DNA of 10,354 nucleotides from Bacteroidota bacterium (GTDB taxonomy: Bacteria > Bacteroidota > Bacteroidia > Chitinophagales > Chitinophagaceae): the NCBI GenBank assembly GCA_023423405.1, contig JAFAFR010000065.1, positions 1 to 10,354 on the forward strand. The letters run 5' to 3'. A model generated the notes under the pieces. That model searched no databases. It had not been told where the DNA came from and was given only the letters and a program-made list of their open reading frames with translations. Position numbers and translations under genes: made by a program. Shown piece by piece: positions 1 to 7,175 of this stretch; within the stretch, counting starts at the first letter, position 1, and each line of letters starts with the position of its first letter.

Positions 1-605
1 CTGTGCAGCATGTCCACAGCGTGCCGCTCTGCCCAGGGGGCAAGCCCTTTTCTGATCGACACCAGCGGCTTGCCCGCCATCCGGCAGAGTTCTGCAAGAA
101 TTTCACAGCCTGCCGCCTGCGCCAGTAGCCGCGACGGCATTCCCTCTTCGTCACATAGCCCCCACAGCTTCCGTATCGTCGCACCTATCCGGGGTGATGT
201 GAACGGTCCCTGATAGAGAGTTCTGAAATCAAATGAAAAACTGGCATCCACCGCCTCTTCTATGGTGGTTTGCCATCGCGAAACAGGAAACGAAAGGCTT
301 CGGATGCTGTGATGCCGTTCAGCTGTGACATGGTTGGCAAAGTTCGGTGCCGCAAGAAACAAAGCACCCTTCCGGCTGATTGTGTCGAACCGCCCGGCCC
401 CAAGATCGGCAATCACGCGGCTGCCGCCCGAAAGGTCCTGATACAAAACCAGATCGGGAACAGCAGGGTCCGACACGTTCCCCGGAGGCTGTTCGGCCTC
501 AATCAGATGCAGAATGCTTCCGGGGGACTTCATATTGCGCACATAGGATGCCAGAAGGCCTTCGCTGTACCACTGGGCAAAGGACGAATAGGTCGGCGCT
601 GTCAT
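1..605 (-). CDS. AraC-family transcriptional regulator, partial (DNA-binding end beyond window)
   Basis: An open reading frame runs without a stop from an ATG at 605-603 to the left window edge, giving about 201 residues, MTAPTYSSFAQWYSEG at the start and GLAPWAERHAVDML at the end. The middle (about residues 50-110) has the pattern of an AraC-family ligand-sensing domain, including an LGAGRF turn and an FLAAPNFANHVTAE strand. The GLAPW-type sequence is the linker that commonly precedes the paired helix-turn-helix domain, which would lie outside the window. A GGAGAGG ribosome-binding site sits 4 nt before the ATG. The gene starts 15 nt after the stop of the hydrolase gene on the same strand, so the two are probably co-transcribed and the regulator may control the hydrolase or the wider cluster. 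The family call rests on the N-terminal pattern only; the effector is unknown. Confidence 0.72.
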   Translation of the reverse strand, partial: MTAPTYSSFAQWYSEGLLASYVRNMKSPGSILHLIEAEQPPGNVSDPAVPDLVLYQDLSGGSRVIADLGAGRFDTISRKGALFLAAPNFANHVTAERHHSIRSLSFPVSRWQTTIEEAVDASFSFDFRTLYQGPFTSPRIGATIRKLWGLCDEEGMPSRLLAQAAGCEILAELCRMAGKPLVSIRKGLAPWAERHAVDMLH

Positions 606-620
606 CAGACCTCTCCGACG

Positions 621-1499
621 CTAGGTCGTCTTCGGCTTCGCCGGAAACACCCCAACAAGGAAGTCACGTATCAATTCCGAAATTTCGTCGGCATGGGTTT
701 CCAGCGCGAAATGGCCGGTATCAAGCAGATGCACCTCGGCCTTGGGAAGGTCGCGCAGGTAGGCCTCGGCACCCGCCGGAATGAAGGCCGGATCATGGCG
801 ACCCCAGACGGCCAGCAGCGGCGGCTGATGGGTGCGGAAATAGGACTGAAAATCGGGATACAGCGCCACATTGTTGCGATAGTCGCGGATCAGGTCCAAC
901 TGGATCTCTTCGGCTCCCGGACGCGCCATATAGGCAATGTCCAGTTCGTAACCGTCGGGTGAAAGACGTTCGGGATCGGTGCCGGTGCCGTATTGCCAGT
1001 TTCTGATGGTATCGGGCGACAGCGAGGGTCGGCAGGCCTCACGGTTCGCTGCGCTGGCATCACGCCAATACGCCTCCCATGGTCCCCACTGATCGCTGAA
1101 ACCGTCCAGATAGGCGTTGCCATTCTGGCTGATGATTGCGGCCACACGTTCGGGGTGGCGCATTGCCAGACGCAGACCGACCGGCGCGCCATAGTCGAAG
1201 ATGTAAAGCGCATAGTGGTCCAGCGACATCGCCTCGACAAAGCCCCCGATCACGTCGGCTAGCCTGTCAAAGCTATAGTCAAATTCACCGCGAGGCGGCG
1301 TTCTGGTCTGTCCGAAACCGGGCAGATCGGGCGCGATCACCCGATAACGATCGGCAAGGCGCGGGATCAGGTCGCGGAACATGTGGCTGGCCGATGGAAA
1401 GCCGTGTAACAGCAGGATCACCGGAGCGTCAGTCGGGCCAGCTTCACGGTAGAATACTTCAGCATCGCCGATTTTCTTGAATTTATAATGCGTTGGCAT
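621..1499 (-). CDS. Alpha/beta-hydrolase with Asp nucleophile (epoxide hydrolase/haloalkane dehalogenase-like)
   Basis: This is a 292-residue cytoplasmic alpha/beta-hydrolase without a signal peptide. From the chosen start it shows the oxyanion motif HGFP (32-35), the strand APDLPGFG (about 56-63), a nucleophile elbow FDYGAPVG with Asp102, the acid residue Asp236 in WGRHDPAF, and the catalytic His263 in DTGHFALE. Asp at the nucleophile position places it with epoxide hydrolases and dehalogenases rather than serine esterases. Residue 103 is Tyr, not the halide-binding Trp of classical haloalkane dehalogenases, so the substrate stays open. I chose the ATG at 1499 because GGAG lies 6 nt upstream; an ATG at 1511 and a TTG at 1514 would add 4 or 5 residues but lack a good site. 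The AraC-type gene follows at 15 nt, and the LysR-type gene is divergent. Confidence 0.85.
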   Translation of the reverse strand: MPTHYKFKKIGDAEVFYREAGPTDAPVILLLHGFPSASHMFRDLIPRLADRYRVIAPDLPGFGQTRTPPRGEFDYSFDRLADVIGGFVEAMSLDHYALYIFDYGAPVGLRLAMRHPERVAAIISQNGNAYLDGFSDQWGPWEAYWRDASAANREACRPSLSPDTIRNWQYGTGTDPERLSPDGYELDIAYMARPGAEEIQLDLIRDYRNNVALYPDFQSYFRTHQPPLLAVWGRHDPAFIPAGAEAYLRDLPKAEVHLLDTGHFALETHADEISELIRDFLVGVFPAKPKTT

Positions 1500-1517
1500 G
1501 TTATGCTCCATCAAGGG

Positions 1518-1546
1518 TTCTCACAGAAAAATAGTTTTTTTGAGAA
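1518..1546. promoter_or_regulatory. Candidate operator in divergent promoter region (TTCTCA-N17-TGAGAA)
   Basis: A perfect 6-base inverted repeat (1518-1523 and 1541-1546) brackets an A/T-rich core with A and T runs. It lies between the divergent hydrolase (start 1499) and LysR-type (start 1599) genes. Position and symmetry fit a binding site for the adjacent regulator, but no strong -35/-10 pair could be assigned, so the role is inferred. Confidence 0.4.
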
Positions 1547-1598
1547 GCTGGGATAATATGGACAAACTGAAAGTCTTGATTGCAGGAATGGAAACAGA

Positions 1599-2504
1599 AT
1601 GGATCGCCTTGATGCGATGTCCGTCTTTGTGGTCGTCGTAGAGGCGGGTTCGCTTGCGACAGCGGCGCGGCAACTGGGCCGTTCACCCGCCTCGGTGACA
1701 AGAGCCATTGCTCAGTTGGAGGCTGGTGCTGGTGAACGCCTGCTGGATCGCACTACGCGGCGTTTCAACGTCACCGAGGCCGGGTCCCGCCACCTTGCGG
1801 TTTATCGGGCCATGCTTGAGGAGTTCGACCGGCTTGAACGGCCCGAACGGGACGTTGGGGTTCAAGGGACGGTCGTGATTACGGCACCGGAACTGTTCGG
1901 CAGCCTTCATGTAATGCCGGTGATAGAAAGATTTCTTGAAGCCTACCCCGCAGTTCAGGTCCGGGTCCTGTTGCTGAACCGTATCGTCGATCTTGTAGGT
2001 GAAGGCGTCGACGTGGCGATCCGTATCGCCAGCTTGCAGGATTCCGCCATGCATGCCCTTAAGATCGGCGAAGTCCGGCAGTTGATCTGCGCGGCGCCGG
2101 GGTATCTGGCCGCTCGCCCGCCATTGACGCATCCGTTGGAATTGCAGGACCACTGGTGCATCGGCCTGAACGAAGCTGGCGCACAAGAGCTTTGGCGCTA
2201 TCGTGAAAACCTTTCTCCGCGCCGCCTTCGTTCGGTGCGGGTGAACTGCCACCTTTCGCTGAACAGCGCAGGGGCCGCGATCAAAGCCGCCAAGGGTAAC
2301 CTGGGTCTGGTGCGCCCGCTATCCTATCAGGTCCAGCGATCCCTTGCAGAAGGGACGCTGGTCAGAGTGTTGCAGGACTACGAACTAGACCCCATCCCGG
2401 TGCAGATGGTCTTCAGACCGCGCAAAAACGCCAGCAACGCCATGCGCGCCTTTGTCGACTTTGCAGCGCCTTTGCTAAAGCGCGCCGGGTTCGGAGAGAC
2501 GTGA
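1599..2504 (+). CDS. LysR-family transcriptional regulator
   Basis: A full-length LTTR of 301 residues. The winged helix-turn-helix occupies residues 1-62, with GSLATAARQLGRSPASVTRA (about 17-36) as the recognition region and the usual RLLDRTTRRFNVTEAG wing (47-62). The effector-binding domain follows from about residue 90, with the typical GTVVITAPELFGSLHVMP, VDVAIRIASL and ICAAPGYLA strands of the large subgroup resembling CrgA/DhcR. A weak site GGAA lies 5 nt before the ATG. It is divergent from the Asp-nucleophile hydrolase and is followed in the same direction by the long hydrolase/amidohydrolase gene block, so it may repress or activate either side, probably in response to a substrate of those enzymes. 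The target and ligand are inferred from position only. Confidence 0.9.
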   Translation: MDRLDAMSVFVVVVEAGSLATAARQLGRSPASVTRAIAQLEAGAGERLLDRTTRRFNVTEAGSRHLAVYRAMLEEFDRLERPERDVGVQGTVVITAPELFGSLHVMPVIERFLEAYPAVQVRVLLLNRIVDLVGEGVDVAIRIASLQDSAMHALKIGEVRQLICAAPGYLAARPPLTHPLELQDHWCIGLNEAGAQELWRYRENLSPRRLRSVRVNCHLSLNSAGAAIKAAKGNLGLVRPLSYQVQRSLAEGTLVRVLQDYELDPIPVQMVFRPRKNASNAMRAFVDFAAPLLKRAGFGET

Positions 2505-2608
2505 AGTCACCGCATCTCATCACACCTGGATGACGCGCGGCAGGTTAGCCGTAGCGGGCGCATAACCCGCAAGATCGGCACCGCGACAGCAGTTCCGGGG
2601 CCGCGCGA

Positions 2609-2635
2609 TTGACGCGCCATCCTTAGAGTTAGAAT
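2609..2635 (+). promoter_or_regulatory. Weak candidate sigma-70 promoter for the central operon
   Basis: TTGACG (2609-2614) and TAGAAT (2630-2635) each match the consensus at five of six positions, but the spacer is 15 bases, shorter than the preferred 17. If real, it would give a leader of about 240 nt before the secreted hydrolase gene. Confidence 0.25.
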
Positions 2636-2652
2636 CCATATGCACCGCATTG

Positions 2653-2668
2653 TCGGTCCACAGACCGA
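2653..2668. repeat. Perfect inverted repeat TCGGTC-CACA-GACCGA
   Basis: A 6-base perfect stem with a 4-base loop lies just downstream of the possible promoter at 2609-2635. There is no T run after it, so it is not a terminator. Its place fits an operator or a hairpin at the 5' end of the leader transcript; this is inferred from position. Confidence 0.3.
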
Positions 2669-2830
2669 ACAGGCGGTGGTTCAGATCATATGGGATGACA
2701 ACCGGATGGACCGGCGTGACCAGAAGCGGCAGCCGCCGCTGCGCCTTTCGACAGCGATACGCGCAGTGCCGAGGACGATCCCCCTGCTGCGACCAGCCGG
2801 TCTGCATGCCGCCACCCTGAAGTCAGGCCC

Positions 2831-2840
2831 GTCCGCGGAC
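2831..2840. repeat. 10-base perfect palindrome GTCCGCGGAC upstream of the secreted hydrolase
   Basis: The palindrome is followed by CCTGA and preceded by TCAGG, which form a slightly off-centre outer repeat (2823-2827 and 2840-2844). It ends 43 bases before the preferred start codon at 2884. It could be a repressor site or an RNA hairpin near the start. In GC-rich DNA such palindromes can arise by chance. Confidence 0.3.
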
Positions 2841-2883
2841 CTGATCCATGCCCCCGCAGAACAAAGCACAGATAGGAACCATG

Positions 2884-3651
2884 ATGTCCAAACTTGCTTC
2901 AACCGTCGCTGTTGCGACTGCACTTCTTTCTGGCGCTGCGTTTGCCCAGACGGATAAACCGACGATCATCCTTGTCCATGGCGCATTCGCCGACGCGTCC
3001 AGTTGGAACGGCGTGATCACACAGCTTCAGCAGGAAGGATACAGAACGCTTGCCGTCGCCAATCTCCTGCGCAGCGTGTCGAATGACGCGCGCCTTGTTT
3101 CCGATGTCGTCGCCAGCATTGACGACCCGGTCATCCTTGTCGGTCATTCCTATGGTGGCCAAGTGATCTCGAATGTCACAGCGGGGAATGCGAACATCAA
3201 GTCGCTGGTCTATGTTGCGGCCTTTGCGCCGGACGAAGGCGAAGCTGCCGGGGATCTCGCCGGCATGTTCCCCGGCGGGACACTGGGTGAAGCGCTTGCA
3301 CCGCCGGTCAGTCTCGCGGATGGCGGCGTCGATCTGTATATTGATCAAGCCAAATTCCACGATCAGTTCGCGCATGACGTTTCGCCGGATCTGGCCGCCC
3401 TGATGGCGGCGGGCCAGCGCCCCATCACCGAAGCCGCACTGACTGAGAAATCCGGCGAACCGGCCTGGAAAATGCTGCCCTCTTATTTCGTCTATGGCGA
3501 TGGCGACAAGAACATCCCGGCAGAAGCGCTGGCCTTTATGGCCGAGCGCGCGGGTTCAAAGCACACGGTCGTCATCGAGGGTGCGTCGCATGTCGTGATG
3601 GTCTCGCAGCCGCAGGCGGTCGCGGACCTGATACACGAAGCGGCGCAGTAA
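2884..3651 (+). CDS. Secreted alpha/beta-hydrolase (Ser esterase-type, GHSYGG)
   Basis: This 255-residue hydrolase begins with a Sec signal peptide: MSKLAS, a hydrophobic core, and GAAFA before a likely cleavage site ahead of QTDKP (around residue 21). The mature enzyme would act in the periplasm. It shows the oxyanion motif HGAFADASSW (32-41), the nucleophile elbow GHSYGG with Ser89, an acid in YGDGD (Asp206 or Asp208), and the catalytic His236 in EGASHVVM. This set is typical of a small alpha/beta-hydrolase group often annotated as esterase or pyrethroid hydrolase-like. AGGAA (2874-2878) lies 5 nt before the ATG at 2884 and only 2 nt before the one at 2881, hence the choice; an in-frame ATG at 2848 would place extra residues ahead of the signal peptide and is unlikely. 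It is the first gene of the co-directional block. The substrate is unknown. Confidence 0.88.
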   Translation: MSKLASTVAVATALLSGAAFAQTDKPTIILVHGAFADASSWNGVITQLQQEGYRTLAVANLLRSVSNDARLVSDVVASIDDPVILVGHSYGGQVISNVTAGNANIKSLVYVAAFAPDEGEAAGDLAGMFPGGTLGEALAPPVSLADGGVDLYIDQAKFHDQFAHDVSPDLAALMAAGQRPITEAALTEKSGEPAWKMLPSYFVYGDGDKNIPAEALAFMAERAGSKHTVVIEGASHVVMVSQPQAVADLIHEAAQ

Positions 3652-3768
3652 GTTTCGCACCGGCCGGCATGGGGCGGGCCGCTGCAGCGCCGGGTCGGAA
3701 CCCATTCGATGGCAATGGAACGACAGCCTTTGTCCCAAACGTATCCAATCACTTAGCAAGAGGACCAG

Positions 3769-4458
3769 ATGTCCAGCAAACTTGAAGTTCTGACACCACA
3801 GAACAGCCAGCTTATCTTCATCGACCAGCAGCCGCAGATGGCATTTGGTGTGCAGTCGATCGACCGCCAGGTTTTGAAAAACAACGTCGTCGCGCTGGCA
3901 AAATCTGCCAAGGCGTTCGGCGTACCCGTAACTATCACGACGGTGGAAACGCAGGGTTTTTCAGGAAACACCTTTCCGGAACTGCTGGCCGTTCATCCCC
4001 AGAACAAGTTGCTGGAGCGCAGCTCGATGAATTCATGGGATGATCAGAACGTCCGCGACGCACTTGCCGCCAATGCCGCGCAGGGCCGCAAGAAAGTCCT
4101 CGTGTCGGGGCTGTGGACCGAGGTCTGCAACCTGACCTTCGCGCTCTCCTGCCTGAAAGACACCGATTACGAGATCTATATGGTCGCTGACGCATCGGGC
4201 GGCACATCGGCCGAGGCGCATAAATATGCGATGGACCGGATGTTGCAGGTCGGCGTCGTGCCGGTAACGTGGCAACAGGTGCTTTTGGAGTGGCAGCGTG
4301 ACTGGGCGCGCAAGGAAACCTACGATGCCACGCTAGAGATCGTGAAAGAGCATTCGGGCGCATATGGCATGGGTGTCGATTATGCCTACACCATGGTCCA
4401 CAAGGCTCCTGAGCGTGTCTCCCATGGAGAAACCGTCGGGCCGAATCCGGCCACCTGA
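3769..4458 (+). CDS. Isochorismatase-fold cysteine hydrolase, YcaC-like
   Basis: The 229-residue protein has the cysteine-hydrolase (isochorismatase-like) fold with no signal peptide. Asp19 in LIFIDQQ and Cys120 in SGLWTEVCNLTFAL are the general base and nucleophile. Residue 84 is Arg where most family members have a catalytic Lys, as I recall for YcaC itself, whose length, KNNV segment and INAWD-like NSWDD region it also matches. YcaC forms octamers and its natural substrate is unresolved; related enzymes hydrolyse amides, nicotinamide-like compounds or isochorismate. The C-terminus (about 185-229) differs from YcaC. AAGAGGA sits 4 nt before the ATG. It lies 117 bases after the secreted hydrolase and 59 before the GNAT gene. 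Its work on the same small molecule as its neighbours is inferred. Confidence 0.87.
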   Translation: MSSKLEVLTPQNSQLIFIDQQPQMAFGVQSIDRQVLKNNVVALAKSAKAFGVPVTITTVETQGFSGNTFPELLAVHPQNKLLERSSMNSWDDQNVRDALAANAAQGRKKVLVSGLWTEVCNLTFALSCLKDTDYEIYMVADASGGTSAEAHKYAMDRMLQVGVVPVTWQQVLLEWQRDWARKETYDATLEIVKEHSGAYGMGVDYAYTMVHKAPERVSHGETVGPNPAT

Positions 4459-4517
4459 ACCCGAACAGGCGCTAGCAGGATTGCTGCCGCCCATATCCTT
4501 TCATCCATGAGGCTGAA

Positions 4518-4823
4518 ATGACTGTCACACCTGCCGTCCGCATTTCCTATGAAGATCAGGCCCACAAGGGCCGTTTCGTGGCCCATGTCGAAGGGAGGGA
4601 GGGTGAGGGCGAACTGACAATCTCCAAAACCTCGGATGTGCTCGTCATCGCCGATCACACATTGGTTTCCGACAGTTTGCGGGGGACCGGGATCGGCTCG
4701 GCGCTGGTCGAGGCCCTGATCGCGGATGCCCGCGCCAAGGGATATCGTATCATGCCATTATGCCCCTTTGTGCGGGGGCAGGCGCAAAAACATCCGGAAT
4801 GGTCCGATGTCATTCAGCGCTGA
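4518..4823 (+). CDS. Small GNAT-fold protein, YjdJ-type (Acetyltransf_CG family)
   Basis: A compact 101-residue GNAT-fold protein. It carries the shortened acetyl-CoA binding pattern SDSLRGTGIGSALVEALIAD (51-70; the RGTGIG loop binds the pyrophosphate), followed by ARAKGYRIMPLCPFVRGQ and KHPEWSDV. The LCPFV Cys and the final HPEW/Y-x-DV motif mark the YjdJ/human GTLF3B-like family, whose acceptor substrate is not established. It lacks the N-terminal half of longer GNAT enzymes, which is normal for the family. A GAGG site lies 5 nt upstream of the start. The downstream DoxX gene overlaps its last 17 bases, so the two are probably translationally coupled. Confidence 0.85.
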   Translation: MTVTPAVRISYEDQAHKGRFVAHVEGREGEGELTISKTSDVLVIADHTLVSDSLRGTGIGSALVEALIADARAKGYRIMPLCPFVRGQAQKHPEWSDVIQR

Positions 4824-5229
4824 AGCAGAAGGCTGGGTCCCGGTTGCCATCCTGTTTCTGGCACATCTGGGACTATGCGCGGCCTATATTCAGGGCGGGC
4901 TGGTCAAGCTGACCGATTTTCCCGGTGCCATCGCCGAGATGGAGCATTTCAGGCTGACGCCGCCCGCCTTGTTCGCGGTTTTGGTGATCGCGCTGGAACT
5001 GATCGCATCGGCGATGGTGCTGACCGGGGTTCTACGATGGTTTGGCGCACTGGCGCTGGCGGGCTTCACCCTGCTGTCCACGGCGATCGCGCTCAGGTTT
5101 TGGGAACAGCCTGCCGGAGAGGCGCGGCACCACGCCGCGAACGCATTCTTTGAACATCTCGGTCTGGCCGGGGGCTTCCTGCTGGTCGCCTGGCTGGATC
5201 TGGTACGAACCGCGCCACCTGATTTCTAG
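4807..5229 (+). CDS. DoxX-family integral membrane protein
   Basis: From the ATG at 4807 this is a 140-residue inner-membrane protein with four predicted hydrophobic helices, at about residues 10-29, 54-75, 77-97 and 117-135. The first loop, QGGLVKLTDFPGAIAEMEHF, and the fourth helix, EHLGLAGGFLLVAW, are typical of DoxX/DoxX-like proteins, which are linked to redox or quinone-associated membrane complexes; a precise biochemical role is not established. The start overlaps the end of the GNAT gene in another frame by 17 bases, with GGA 8 nt upstream. The reading frame is open back to an ATG at 4726, but that would put 27 residues of soluble sequence inside the GNAT gene, so the later start is preferred. 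The amidohydrolase gene follows 36 bases later. Confidence 0.85.
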   Translation: MSFSAEAEGWVPVAILFLAHLGLCAAYIQGGLVKLTDFPGAIAEMEHFRLTPPALFAVLVIALELIASAMVLTGVLRWFGALALAGFTLLSTAIALRFWEQPAGEARHHAANAFFEHLGLAGGFLLVAWLDLVRTAPPDF

Positions 5230-5265
5230 CGACATCAGGCATCAGCCGCGACAAGGAGACGGGAA

Positions 5266-7125
5266 ATGGCGAACAATGACATGATCATCATTAATGCCAA
5301 GGTGACGACGCTCGACCAGCAGAACCCTTCTGCCGAGGCAGTCGCCATCCGAGATGGCCGCTTCCTTGTCGTTGGCACCGAGGCGGAAGTGCGCTCAGCC
5401 GCGCCCGAGGCCAGCATCATCGACGTCCAAGGCCGCCGCCTGATCCCCGGCCTGATCGACAGCCACACCCATGTGATCCGCGGCGGGCTGAACTATAATA
5501 TGGAATTGCGATGGGACGGCGTGCCCTCGCTGTCCGAGGCGATGGTCATGCTGAAACGCCAGGTGGACCGAACGCCCGCACCGCAATGGGTGCGCGTGGT
5601 CGGAGGCTTTACCGAGCACCAGTTTGCCGAGAAGCGTCTGCCCACGCTGGCAGAACTGAATGTCATCGCTCCCGATACGCCGGTTTTTATCCTGCATCTA
5701 TATGATCAAGCCCTGTTGAATGCCGCCGCGCTGCGTGTGGTTGGCTATACGAAGGACACACCCAACCCGCCGGGCGGCGAGATCGTGCGCGATGCGACAG
5801 GCAATCCGACCGGTCTGCTGCTGGCGCAGCCCAATGCGACCATACTTTATTCCACGCTGGCCAAAGGGCCGAAACTCGACCCGGACTACCAGCTCAATTC
5901 CTCACGGCATTTCATGCGCGAGTTGAACAGGCTGGGTGTCACCTCGGTCATCGATGCCGGCGGCGGGTTCCAGAACTATCCCGACGACTATGAGATCATC
6001 GAGAAACTCCACGCTGAAGATCAGTTGACGGTGCGGATCAGCTACAATCTGTTTACGCAAAAGCCCAAGGACGAATTGGCCGATTTTTCCAGCTGGGTGG
6101 GTCAGGTTTCGCCCGGGCAGGGCGATGATACCTATCGCCACAACGGTGCTGGGGAAATGCTGGTCTATTCCGCTGCCGATTTCGAGGATTTCAGGGTGAC
6201 TCGCCCTGAGATGCCCCCGAATATGGAAGCCGACCTTGAACCCGTCATTCGCCTGCTGGCCGAGAATCGCTGGCCATGGCGGCTGCACGCCACTTATGAC
6301 GAGACGATCAGCAGTGCGCTGAATGTTTTCGAGAAGGTGAACCGTGATGTGCCGCTGCACGGCATCAACTGGTTCTTCGACCATGCCGAAACGATCAGCG
6401 AGCGCAGCATCGACCGGATTGCGGCGCTGGGGGGCGGCGTGGCTGTCCAGCATAGGATGATGTTTCAGGGCGAATATTTCATTGAGCGCTATGGTGCGAA
6501 AGCGGCCGAGAATACGCCGCCGATCAGGAAGATGATGGAGGCGGGTCTGCCCGTCGGCGCGGGCACTGACGCGACGCGGGTAGCAAGCTACAATCCGTGG
6601 GTGTCACTGTCCTGGTTGGTGACCTCGCAGACCTTGGGCGGCACACGGCTTTATCCGACCCAAAACCGATTGGGTCGTGAGACGGCCCTGCGGCTGTGGA
6701 CCGAGTCCAACACTTGGTTTTCGAACGAAGAAGGCAAGAAGGGACAGATCAAATCAGGCCAACTGGCCGATCTGGCAGTGCTGTCGGATGACTATTTTAC
6801 CGTGCCGGAAGCCGAGATCGTGCATCTGCATTCGGTCATGACTATCCTGGGCGGCAAGGTGGTCCATGGCTCTGGCAAGTTCGGTCCGCTGGCTCCGGCA
6901 TTGCCCGCGCCTAAGCCCGACTGGTCGCCCGTTGCTACCTTCGGCGGCTATTACCGCTCATCCGAACCTGCCGATCATCGTGCGAAACTTGCAAGCGTTT
7001 GTAGTTGCGGCGCAGGTTGCGCGATTCATGGTCATGACCATGCGGCTGCTTTTGGCGTCAATTTGCCCGTCTCGGACGCCCGCAGCTTCTGGGGTGCCTT
7101 CGGCTGCGGCTGCTGGGCTGTATAG
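5266..7125 (+). CDS. YtcJ-like metal-dependent amidohydrolase with Cys/His-rich C-terminal tail
   Basis: A 619-residue member of the amidohydrolase superfamily (Amidohydro_3/YtcJ group). It has the N-terminal beta domain (NAKVTTLD, GRFLVVG), the metal-binding DSHTH motif (His67 and His69), later barrel ligands His341 (RLHATYDE) and His373 (FFDHAE), and Asp435 in GAGTDATR. The closing beta-domain segment GQIKSGQLADLAVLS is also present. Beyond residue 570 there is an unusual tail with Cys579, Cys581, Cys585, His588, His590, His592, Cys614 and Cys616, ending in WGAFGCGCWAV; this looks like a second metal or redox site. The group hydrolyses N-formyl, N-acyl or carbamoyl compounds, but this protein's substrate is unknown. 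AGGAG lies 7 nt before the start. The MFS transporter gene follows after 50 bases. Confidence 0.9.
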   Translation: MANNDMIIINAKVTTLDQQNPSAEAVAIRDGRFLVVGTEAEVRSAAPEASIIDVQGRRLIPGLIDSHTHVIRGGLNYNMELRWDGVPSLSEAMVMLKRQVDRTPAPQWVRVVGGFTEHQFAEKRLPTLAELNVIAPDTPVFILHLYDQALLNAAALRVVGYTKDTPNPPGGEIVRDATGNPTGLLLAQPNATILYSTLAKGPKLDPDYQLNSSRHFMRELNRLGVTSVIDAGGGFQNYPDDYEIIEKLHAEDQLTVRISYNLFTQKPKDELADFSSWVGQVSPGQGDDTYRHNGAGEMLVYSAADFEDFRVTRPEMPPNMEADLEPVIRLLAENRWPWRLHATYDETISSALNVFEKVNRDVPLHGINWFFDHAETISERSIDRIAALGGGVAVQHRMMFQGEYFIERYGAKAAENTPPIRKMMEAGLPVGAGTDATRVASYNPWVSLSWLVTSQTLGGTRLYPTQNRLGRETALRLWTESNTWFSNEEGKKGQIKSGQLADLAVLSDDYFTVPEAEIVHLHSVMTILGGKVVHGSGKFGPLAPALPAPKPDWSPVATFGGYYRSSEPADHRAKLASVCSCGAGCAIHGHDHAAAFGVNLPVSDARSFWGAFGCGCWAV

Positions 7126-7175
7126 CCGCCACCGAACAGGGCCCATTCCCTTTACCCGCCCCGAAAGGAGCCGAG

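Larger units (their letters stand above)
2505..2880. other. Gene-free leader of about 380 bases before the hydrolase operon
   Basis: Several reading frames of 60-105 residues cross this stretch on both strands, but they overlap one another, lack recognisable motifs and have no good ribosome-binding sites. I see no convincing gene. It holds a possible promoter near 2609-2635 and two inverted repeats (2653-2668 and 2831-2840), so it could be an extended regulatory leader. It might equally be the eroded remains of a lost gene. Confidence 0.5.

Noticed and set aside
270..962. A 230-residue plus-strand open frame
   Set aside because: It overlaps the AraC-type and hydrolase genes on the opposite strand, both of which have clear family motifs and ribosome-binding sites; the plus-strand protein has none.
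1683..2252. A 189-residue minus-strand frame inside the first LysR gene
   Set aside because: Antisense shadow of a clear LTTR gene, without motifs of its own.
2554..2570. GCGGG-CGCATAA-CCCGC as a terminator for the first LysR gene
   Set aside because: Only five pairs, no T run after it.
2520..2957. Overlapping frames of 95, 105 and 80 residues on both strands of the leader
   Set aside because: No recognisable motif, no good ribosome-binding site, and mutual overlap; typical of GC-rich non-coding DNA.
3660..3703. GC-rich palindromes after the secreted hydrolase (CCGGCCGG, CGCTGCAGCG, GGGT-CGGA-ACCC) as a terminator
   Set aside because: No T run follows and the stems are short; they could slow transcription but do not make a convincing terminator.
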